From the NCBI GenBank assembly GCA_027946555.1, contig JAPEVC010000016.1, forward strand, positions 124,001-188,000: a DNA stretch of 64,000 bases. The letters run 5' to 3'. Position 1 is the stretch's first letter. Every line of letters begins with the position of its first letter. Origin of the DNA: Gnomoniopsis sp. IMI 355080. Lineage: Eukaryota; Ascomycota; Sordariomycetes; Diaporthales; Gnomoniaceae. The notes under the pieces were generated by a model, which searched no databases, had not been told where the DNA came from, and saw only the letters and a list, made by a program, of their open reading frames with translations. Below, piece after piece: positions 56,169 to 64,000 of the stretch. The position numbers and the translations under genes were made by a program.

Positions 56169-58068
56169 TTACTCGTTGTCCTTGACGTCGATAAGAGTCG
56201 ACTTGAATTTCCTAGCGGCAACCTTTCGGTTGAACAGGATGTCAAGCTCACGGTACGAGCGGTGCTTCATCTCTGGCAAGCCGAAATACGCCGCGATCCA
56301 GCAAACAATAGCGGTGCTTCCCCAAACGAAACCACACTTGCCCGCAACGTTCCATCCGGTCGTGTTGAGCAATTGCGAAGCCAGGTAGATCATGGGGATT
56401 TCAGCCACGTAGTACGCGGCACGGCCGACACCAGTGCTCAGAGCGCGAAGACGCACTGAGGACGTCTCGGAGATGATGGCATACGAGATGGGACCGAGGG
56501 TACCAGCAAAGACGAACGAGATGATAACGCCGAGAATGGCTTGCGCATAGTTGGTCCCGCTGCTCTGAGGGACTGAGGCGCAGATGCCAAGGATAAACAG
56601 GAACATGATGTTGGTGGCGGTCCCCCAGAGATAGATGGTGCGACGGCCAAACCAGCCGCAGATGAACCAGGAGCAGGCGTTGGCGATGAAGCCGAGACAT
56701 GAGTTGATCAGACTGAGCTGGAAGGAGAATTCCGTCGACATGCCGGCCTCTGTTTTAAGAAAGGTCAGTCACAGAATCTAGGCCCTCAATTTTCAGTATG
56801 CTGGGAAAGATACTTACGCTCGAAAAAATAAGTTGCCTGGTTGGCAATCAGGTTACCGGCGAAGTTCTGCGACGCGTACATCAAGCAAGTTATGATTGTT
56901 CGCCTCCGGTCGGTGCCCTTGAAAAGGTCACGCAGGCTTGGTGTGCCACCCAAATGTTGCTCGATCTCAATGGTCCGTTCAATCATAGCAAGTTTATCTT
57001 GGGCATCATCCTCGTTCTTATCACCAAGACGTTTGATGGATCTGAGGGCCTCTTCCTTGCGTCCGCGGCGCATAAGCCACCAAGGGGACTCGGGGGCAAA
57101 GAAGATGAGAATGAGGAGGGGAGTCTGCACGAGATAGTGATTAGCTGTTGTTGACAGTTCCGCCTGATTTTGCTGGTGTACTCACTGGGAAAATCCACTG
57201 CAAAGCCAGCGGGGCCTTCCATGCCCACTGATTAGGTCGATCATTGTAGCCGTACGAGGCAGCGGCGACGATGATGCCACCGATGGACCAACTCATTTGC
57301 AACGTCGCCGTGCAGGCACCTCGAAGGGCAAGGGGCACAACTTCGCTAGCATATGCGGGAGAGTTCGCGATGAAGAAGCCCCATGGAACACCTTCAAAGG
57401 CTTGTCCAATAACCAGGACTTCCAGTGATTCAGCCTGGGACCGTTTTGTCAGCCATTAATTTTCCCCATAGCAAGGGGCCGGGGGGTCTACTCACAAAGA
57501 ATGAGATGAAGATGGTGGCATTCATGAGGATCAAAGCCAAGATGGTCGTCCAGCGGTAGCCAAGGCGATTGGTGATGGGTCCAGCCAGAAAGACACCCAC
57601 AAAAGCACCACACTGGCCGGCTTGGAAGAGGGAACTCTGCCATTTGGTAGCAATGGCGTAGGAACCGTCCGGTTGTAGTTCGCCGTACCTCTCTTGGAAG
57701 GCTGTGAGAGCGACAAAGTTACCGTTCAGAAACATATCGAACGACTCCATGACCTGGGCGACGGGGGACACGGGCGGTCAGCTTCAAGTGTACTCGAGGG
57801 CAGGGAAGGGACAGAGTATGACGCTGCAACTTACAATGGTGAAGCAAAAGATGAAAGCCCACAAGCAAGCCATCGGGTGTTTCTTAGCCGCTTCCCATGA
57901 GCCCATCTCATGCTCGCGGTTCTCGCCCTCGTAGGCATCGTTCAAGATGTTGGGGTCGACGAACTCGTCGGTCTTGTGGAAACCAACATCCTTCTCCTTG
58001 TTGCTGCCGTAGTCCTCCACCTCCTGGTGGTGCAAGTCCTGCTTTGGCTGAGCCGTACCTGACGACAT
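56169..58068 (-). CDS. MFS sugar transporter (alpha-glucoside/maltose-permease-like)
   Basis: Plasma-membrane proton-coupled sugar porter of the fungal maltose/alpha-glucoside permease type. The model is complement(join(56169..56749,56818..57124,57186..57434,57496..57753,57835..58068)), 542 aa. Junctions: FCFTI-VMESFDMF, IFISFF-AESLEVLV, QWIFP-TPLLILIFF and TYFFEQAGMSTEF. Residues 1-60 are hydrophilic; 12 hydrophobic segments follow. Family marks: NRLGYRWTT (141-149), APESPWWLMRRGRK (257-270) and the post-helix-6 loop RLGDKNEDDAQDKLAMIERT. LPEMKHRSYRELDILFNRKV near the end is also typical. All introns are 61-81 nt. It stands alone, with no adjacent glucosidase or regulator. Exact sugar unknown. 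Confidence 0.92.
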
Positions 58069-58510
58069 GGTCGAGATACGTATGAGTATGGTTCTTGGAA
58101 AAAAGAAGATGTGCGAAGAGCAGCAAAAGACTGCATATTATGACAACGGACCCGGCGGGGTCTTATACACCCAACTTCCACAGCTCCTTGCCAGAGACAA
58201 GCATGCCTGCTGTACTCCCACGGCAGGGGATACTAGCGCTGACCACAAAGCAAAGAGCTCGAAACTGTCACGAGGCCATTCTTATTCGGGCCGCGTAGAG
58301 AGACAGGGCAAGCCACCCGCATTGCCGCAGACAAGACCAGTTGGAAGGATCCATACTTTGACACCATACATAAAGCGCACCAATGACCTCGGACTGCTCA
58401 GACGCGAGCTAATCTTCGTGCGGAAGCGATTGGTGACAATCTGGTGCCTCTTGTTGGTGACCGTTGGGGGCGCCCATTCCGCCCATATAGGGCTCCACAG
58501 TCCGGGGGAC

Positions 58511-58561
58511 CTGGGGAAGAAACATGTCAAGCTTTTGGGAAAACACGGGGAAAATCTGGGG
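58511..58561. promoter_or_regulatory. Possible CreA/CRE1 (SYGGRG) pair
   Basis: CTGGGG at 58511-58516 and again at 58556-58561, about 450-490 bases before the transporter ATG. Closely spaced SYGGRG pairs are the usual carbon-catabolite-repressor arrangement in filamentous fungi. The short motif makes this tentative. Confidence 0.25.
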
Positions 58562-58992
58562 TCAAAGGCTCGGATCCCTGCCAACCTTGACCGCATGCAG
58601 ACTGTTGCACCAGCCCTCCTCCTGCTTTCCATCAATCAGGGACATTGCTTGACACCTGGAGGCATTCCTGCCCCATTCCTTCGCAGCAGTTCATCAATAT
58701 TGACAGTCTGGCCCCGTGCCTGGGCTTGGTGTTACCCTCGCATTCCAGACAACCCCAGACCCACTGGACCCGATGGCTTGGAAAGAGAGCCTCGTGGGCG
58801 CGTGGCTGATTGGCCTCTCCGAGGATCGTGACATGTCACTAGTATGTACCCTGCTCTCGTTGTTTGGCTCGAGGTTATCGCAAGTTCGCAAGGTTGGTGG
58901 CCCCGTCTCCACCGCCCGCTGATGTCAAGTGCCACAGGTGACCGAGCTGAGGTCTTTTGAGCTAGACCAATCACAAAGGTCGCGCAGCGGTT

Positions 58993-59015
58993 GAACGGCT
59001 GAACGGCTGAGCGGC
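58993..59015. repeat. Short 8-bp tandem repeat
   Basis: GAACGGCT twice, then GAGCGGC. Intergenic. Confidence 0.6.
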
Positions 59016-59328
59016 GAAAGAAGGCATGGTGATCAGGCCAGTCAGAAAGCCATCGGCAACGCTAGTGATCCTTTTTCATCGTCTCTCGAAAACAAAAATC
59101 GCGGGGAAAGACCAAATGAGCTAAGAGGCCGCGTGACAGGGTAGCATTAGCAAACCTTCTTGATTGAGTTCCCTCGGACGAGGTGTGAAGTAACGTTGAT
59201 GCATCACCTCATATGATCTTCATATCTTGCAATTTGGTCGTTCATGCAACAAACAGTACACTGCATTGATTCGATCTGTTGCAGCACTATCTAGGAGGCA
59301 TTGTATCCGTTGGATATATACATAAATC

Positions 59329-60373
59329 ATGTTGCCAACGCAGTTACGAGATCCTCAGCCGTATCTATTGTGTGCTCCTTCACATGATCACCATGCCCAT
59401 GGACTTTTGCCAGATCCAGAGAAGAAAACCATTGACGAATGTGGTTGGAAACAGCTGCTTACTACTTTACTACCAGTTTGGGATTATTTCCAGGACGTCG
59501 ACACAAGCGTTTGGAAGGATCTCTAGTGGGCCTTGTCCCGTCTTGTCGCTTACCAGTTCGTTGTCTTAGGTACGCTAGCGTGTTTACCGAAGACGTCTGG
59601 TGCCGGGGCCCATACATGCCACAAACGTCAAACCAGATCCACAGGGACATGCAGCACGTCGATCTTCACGGTCCGGATATTTGGGACACTTACACACTGC
59701 CTGATACCTAGTCGACCTCGAGATTCATGTAAGGCCTGAGTCCTGCGTAACAGCCCGAGTCAGGCAAGAAGAGAGCCAGCTTCTTCGATCATTGGGTCCG
59801 GCCAAATGCCAACATCCTCGGAAGCAGGTTAATCCCCAGTCAAGATGTCCTAGAATGGTAAGAACTAGCTCCTCTTGCACAAGTATGTCTTTGCTCCCTA
59901 TGGAATCAGTAGGAAGCGTTCGTTGGTAAATGCCCTTATTCTTCCTCGCTCCCGTTCCGTCTCTGATGGCGTAATCGTTCATGACGATCTCTCACAAGTG
60001 CGAAAGAGGAAGTGGCATAAATTCCACCGAGACGGAGCGTTAGCGTTGAAGAACTTTTCGCAATCGTGGATGAAAGCAAGTCCGTGGGTGCTGATAGATG
60101 TCCCATCCCCTTAGAACTCGTCATCTTGGCCATTTGGCTGTTTATGGCAACAACAGACTATGCGAGGCCATGGACTGTAGTGTGCTAACCCCGAAAGGCT
60201 GGCCATACTTTGTGGGCTTGGAGGTCGTAAGTATCACGGAAAAGTCCTATCCGAAGAATCTACGCATTGGGATCGTGCAACCCTGGGCCCTTGGTCCACA
60301 TATTTCTCGTATTGATATTCCAAGGAAACAGCGTATAGACCTCTTAGCACCAAAGAATGAACACATCGATTAG
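59329..60373 (+). pseudogene. Rightward gene remnant
   Basis: MLPTQLRDPQPYLLCAPSHD leads to DECGWKQLLTTLLPVWDYFQ and SVWKDL, then a TAG at 59524-59526. The same frame goes on (WALSRLVAYQFVVL), and a +/-1 shift picks up YASVFTEDVWCRGPYMPQTS and HVDLHGPDIWDTYTLPDT. Later pieces, GVIVHDDLSQVRKRKWHKFH and SVLTPKGWPYFVGLEVV to NEHID* (ending 60373), also look protein-like. Coding-like composition with stops and shifts suggests a decayed gene; an undetected intron set is the alternative. Family not recognised. Confidence 0.27.
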
Positions 60374-61608
60374 TGTACGCGTCGTTGTACGTGTCGTAGA
60401 AACTAGTAAGTAGGTGGAGAAGAAAATAGTTTTTTGTTTAGAGACAAATTTGCGCTTGCGTGTTGATCGTTCCCTGCAAAGTATACTGGACAGATGAGAC
60501 TTCATCCTCCACGAAGGGAGCCACAGTCACCCGCCTCAGCCCACGTGACGTCCGTCCTCGTGCCAATTCCGCGTATGATCTTTTGACGGTTTAGATATCT
60601 ACCTAGGTACCTACCTGTGTCAGAGCTCGAACCTTGCCTTTGTGCCGAGGAAACTTTATCGGCCCAAAACCTTCACCACCACTACCTACGTAGACTCCAT
60701 AGATTGTCTGCCCTCAGGCGCTGCTAGCCTCCAGCACAAAGGGGCCTTGCGCGGCAACATTGCGATTCGTTGAAATTGGGAATGTTGGCAACAATCAGTT
60801 TATTTAGAGAGTATCATAACTACCACATCGACCTTGGCCATCATCAAGTCGATGCTAGTATCCAGCTCGTGTGCGCCCATCTGGGAGAGCGCAATCAGAA
60901 AGTTCGGAAAACTACTCCCGAGGAAGGTCAATTTATTGAAAGACTGCCACGGAGAGAGAGAGAGAGGCTCCGGCACATTAAATGGCAGGCAAAGCGCTAG
61001 TTTAACATTGTCTCTGGACCATCCTCCGTGTGCTATCCACCTCCCTCAGGCCAGTCTCCTCGGCTCAGTATTTGTGTGTTTTGAACCAATCCAATACCGC
61101 AAGCAGAACCGCCACCTGTTCCGGAGGAAGGGGAAAATAATGAAGGACCAGGCTTTCTCTCGCCATGGCCATGAATGCAATTAATAGAATGTTGTTGGGC
61201 TGGCAGACAGGCAGTCTCGCAGACTTTCTCATGCCGAATCAAGTAATATACACAAAGAGCCCCTTCCACAAATGCAAAAGGCGGTGAGGGCATTAAATGT
61301 ATGCTTTCACTTTCTCTACAGCGAGATAAGTAGCTGCCGGGATAAGAGAAAGGAAATCCAAGTCGATTTCGTTCAGAAGAGCACGACTGCCTCTTCCATG
61401 GCAGTTGAATCGAAGGTGTCGAATCGAAGGCGAGGACCAATGATGTGTTTTGGAATACGGTGCTCGCGCGTTGGTGATCGTGCAGATGCGGATCGAAAGG
61501 CCAAAGAAGCTCGAGGCTCGTTGAAAACGCCGGGAACGCCGTTCCTTTCTAGTACATGTATGCTCTTTCCATTCGTCGCAGGTATCATTTCTTCGTTCGA
61601 GCAGTCCA
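60374..61608. other. Intergenic, 3' side of SMI1
   Basis: 1.2 kb. It contains a (GA)n tract at 60952-60966 and the motif copy at 60599. The right part is the 3' UTR of SMI1. No gene seen. Confidence 0.5.
60599..60617. repeat. CTACCTAGGTACCTACCTG motif
   Basis: Contains the perfect 10-base palindrome TACCTAGGTA plus a flanking TACCTACC unit. A related ACTACCTACGTAG lies at about 60680. Confidence 0.5.
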
Positions 61609-63365
61609 TCAAATTTCAATTTCCTTCATGGCCTCCTCTGTTGCAATAGGCTGCTTTCCATTCGCCTTGGGTGGGGAAGACTCGGACTCGGGGGAAGCTT
61701 CTCCCTTCGTCAAAGCCGCCAGTCGAGGAGCTGTGTTCTCCTCACCGCTAGGTCGGGGGGTGTCAACCTCGACCAGCTTGTCTGGCTTAGCCTGGCCGTT
61801 GGGCAAGGTGAGCTCCTGCAGCGAGGCCTCCTCGGTGACCTTGGCCAAAGGACTCTTCTGGGGACCATGACCAGCACGCATGGGACTGGCCAGGGGAGAG
61901 CCACCGCTCAGACGTTGAAGTGATCGTCCACGAGGCTCACCAACGGGTTCCGAGGCGCTGCTATAGGGCGAGCCTGGCACGGGTGGGGAGGTGGTTCCGG
62001 TAGGCGGAGCCGATCTCCTGTTGGCAGCCCGTCGGCCATACTTTTGATCCATCCTCCATCGCAAGATGTCAAAGTACCCCGGCTCCACACGCGTCGACTT
62101 GAACTCACGAAGCTTCAGCTCCTGTGTATCCTCGTCGATGAACCACTTGCCGCTGTTCAGATCGTCCGCAACGATGCCCATGAAATGGGCCCAAGAGCGG
62201 GCCACGACGTACTTCCTGTCGTAGTCACGTCCGAGTAGGATGATCTGGCCCCAATGCCCCTTCGGCCCAGGCGCGAGATCCACGGCCAAGTTGTTGCCAC
62301 CCCAATCACGCACCAGAGGGATCCATCCGGAGTGGGCGTAGGCTTTGCGAATAGAATTCGGGGGAACCGATTCCTGACGGGCAATGAGCTTCTCCCTCCA
62401 AGCAGCATCGTTTGGGGTATTGGGCGCGTTCGGGTTTGGGCTCGATGCGGCCTTGGAGGACGATGCCTCACTGCTTCCACCCAGGGCTCTGGTTGGGGCT
62501 GAAGGATTGACAATGGCCGTGTCCAAAAGAAATTGCTGGTTGACCAGGCGCCACTGGTCCCATTCCTGCACCATCTCCTCGCAGTCGAGTAACATAGAGC
62601 CAAAAATGATGCCCGTAGGGTTACCACCACGCTCCTGACCATCGTGCACTGCCAAAGAGTCCCGAACATCCGCAGGCAAGGTGCAGTCTAATTGGTGCTC
62701 CAACTCGTTCAGATCATTGACGGTGCACCCCTCACAAAGCTGATCGAACAGCTCTGGATAGTTCTCCTCGGCCCACGCGTCGATGCGTTTCCAGGAGTGG
62801 GTGACGGGTGGTGCTGGTGGCATACCGTCCTGGAAGCTTTGCATGGGAATCTCACCAACAGGGCTCTGCATCTCGAAACCATCGTTGGTGTTGGATCGCG
62901 CAAGTTGGCCTCGTAGGCCTGGAGAGTATGCTCGGTTGGGACCGCCAGGGCTTTGTGGTGGGAAGGCGGGGGAGATGGGAGCTCCGTTGTAGGAGGTACC
63001 ACCATTGAGATGGGTGAAAGAGTTTTGGCCATTGTAATCAGGGTAGGGAGACGTTATGTCCGCCCGAGACTCAGAGGCTGTGGCGACGGAGGTGAGGCCA
63101 TCCTGGCCAAGGGGAACGTGACGGCCCGATCGGTAGGGGGAATCATAGCTGGAGTCTGCAAGAAAGTCAGTCAATTTGAGTTTGGACAGTGCATTTAGGA
63201 ATGTAGCGAGCCGTCACGTACGCCGGTCATAGCTGGTCATGGTGTGCCAGATGGACTTGAAAGTCGCACTGAATCTGTTATCGCGAAGGGGTTGTCAGCG
63301 TCTGGGCAAGATAGATACGTCTTGCACGGTGTAGATGAGCCCTGCACATACGGATTGTTCGCCAT
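61609..63365 (-). CDS. SMI1: SMI1/KNR4/GS-1 cell-wall synthesis regulator
   Basis: Orthologue of yeast Smi1/Knr4 and Neurospora GS-1, a cytoplasmic/cortical hub that coordinates beta-1,3-glucan synthesis with cell-integrity signalling. The model is complement(join(61609..63155,63222..63274,63352..63365)), 537 aa. The first coding exon is only 14 nt: M-A-N-N-P joins to FSATFKSIWHTMTSYDR, then R-HSSYDSPYRSGRH, matching the family start. The SMI1/KNR4 domain lies about 145-340 (WKRIDAWAEENYPELFDQLC, RDSLAVHDGQERGGNPTGII, GGNNLAVDLAPGPKGHWGQI, YFDILRWRMDQKYGRR). Flanks are Pro/Ser-rich and disordered, likely phosphorylated. Without the upstream exons the long frame would begin at a false Met inside intron 2 (63174). 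Confidence 0.94.
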
Positions 63366-64000
63366 GGGGGGAGATGTCGTGTCGAGCTGAGCTGCAGACA
63401 CAAAAAGGGCGGTCTCCTGGTTGAATAGAGGTAGAAAAGGGACGTTGGCGGCCGAGGTCCAGTGAAAAAGGAGAAGGCGCCTGGGAACGTGGGTCTCGAT
63501 TCGTCACCGTCGAGGGCCCCAGTCAAGTCTGCCGGTGACTGGCACTGGCAACACAGGCTTGGGTCGAAGCTGTGCTGACGGACGGAGACAAGGAGAGTAA
63601 AAGAGAGTAAATTTGAACACGATTGGTGTCGGTATCAGATTGGCAATCGAAGCCGTCTAAAACTGATAGTCCCCGATGGCGTGAGAATCAAAGTTGACTG
63701 GATTGAGCTGACTGATCTCTGCGCCTCTATCACGAGCCCAGCCGTCAGTTGATCAGTAGGACGTGGTGGTGAATTCGAGCCAAGGGCGCCGGACGTGTTG
63801 ATTCTGTCAGCGACGGATTGAACCAAATCGCCAGTGGAATTCGACTAAGATTGGACCAGGTCAATTTGTGACTTTATCGTGGCGTGCCAAGAGAAGGTCG
63901 GATCAGTCAAGCAGTCACTGAACGAGTCAGCACGGGCATGTCGCGTTGTATGTCGGTGTTGTTGATGGAAACAAAACGAGCGTTGAGTCAGTGCAGGCGA
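63366..64000. other. SMI1 promoter region
   Basis: The window end, upstream of SMI1. Short frames only. No gene seen. Confidence 0.5.

Larger units (their letters stand above)
58069..59328. other. MFS transporter promoter and spacer
   Basis: 1.26 kb. A rightward 254-codon frame (58067-58831) lies over the transporter promoter, has no recognisable domain and looks like chance. CreA-like hexamers and a short tandem repeat are listed separately. Confidence 0.45.

Noticed and set aside
58067..58831. Rightward 254-codon frame over the transporter promoter
   Set aside because: Overlaps the MFS start on the other strand, begins inside its 5' end and shows no domain.
63156..63174. Met at 63174 as SMI1 start
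   Set aside because: Falls within intron 2; the conserved FKSIWHTMTSYDR segment is encoded upstream.
1..64000. Secondary-metabolite gene cluster around ERG20 or the hydrolase-like gene
   Set aside because: No terpene cyclase, PKS, NRPS, P450 or pathway regulator nearby; neighbours are housekeeping genes.
1..64000. Transposons, telomeric repeats, CRISPR arrays
   Set aside because: No transposase or reverse-transcriptase motifs, long terminal repeats, TTAGGG arrays or regularly spaced repeats were seen.

Overview
The window reads as chromosomal DNA of a filamentous ascomycete (Pezizomycotina, most likely Sordariomycetes and perhaps Hypocreales). The reasons are single nuclear-type genes on both strands, many short introns (47-104 nt in my models, mostly GTAAGT/GTATGT/GTGAGT...YAG), intergenic distances of 0.25-6 kb, fungal orthologues throughout (XRN1, MCM5, VPS54, HID1, SMI1/GS-1, POM34), and fungal-type secreted, GPI-anchored and sugar-transporter genes. 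I see no operons, tRNA or rRNA genes, CRISPR arrays or intact transposons. Eighteen protein genes are supported. Fifteen are spliced, with 32 introns in total, and every spliced model closes to a multiple of three with the expected family sequence across each junction.

Layout. 0.6-2.1 kb: TAF6 (TFIID/SAGA). 4.5-6.1 kb: a secreted carboxylesterase. 7.3-9.8 kb: a TRP/Flc-like multispanning membrane protein. 12.3-16.6 kb: the cytoplasmic 5'-3' exonuclease XRN1. 17.6-18.4 kb: signal peptidase subunit SPC3. 19.0-20.9 kb: an epoxide-hydrolase-fold protein whose catalytic motifs are lost. 22.7-25.6 kb: HID1. 26.4-27.3 kb: nucleoporin POM34. 28.3-30.1 kb: a membrane-anchored adenylate-forming-fold protein with a degenerate ATP loop. 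30.3-32.7 kb: MCM5, divergent from VPS54 (33.3-36.8 kb). 39.3-47.1 kb: an accessory pocket with a small secreted protein, about 6 kb without an intact gene but with decayed reading frames, and a Ser/Thr-rich GPI-type wall protein. 48.9-51.0 kb: APC8/CDC23, divergent from farnesyl diphosphate synthase ERG20 (51.5-52.7 kb). 53.1-53.7 kb: VPS68. 53.7-61.6 kb: a second gene-poor pocket holding one MFS sugar transporter and further broken frames. 61.6-63.4 kb: cell-wall regulator SMI1/GS-1.

The conserved genes cover transcription initiation, mRNA decay, replication licensing, mitotic exit, secretion and endosome/Golgi retrieval (SPC3, HID1, VPS54, VPS68), isoprenoid supply and cell-wall control. 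They do not form a gene cluster. The least expected features are two putative pseudoenzymes (19.0-20.9 and 28.3-30.1 kb), two in-frame introns without stops (TAF6 and the TRP-like gene), stop-interrupted gene relics in the two pockets, and a dispersed palindromic motif (TACCTACCTAGGTA-like) found only between genes. I found nothing I can defend as a wholly new multigene system.
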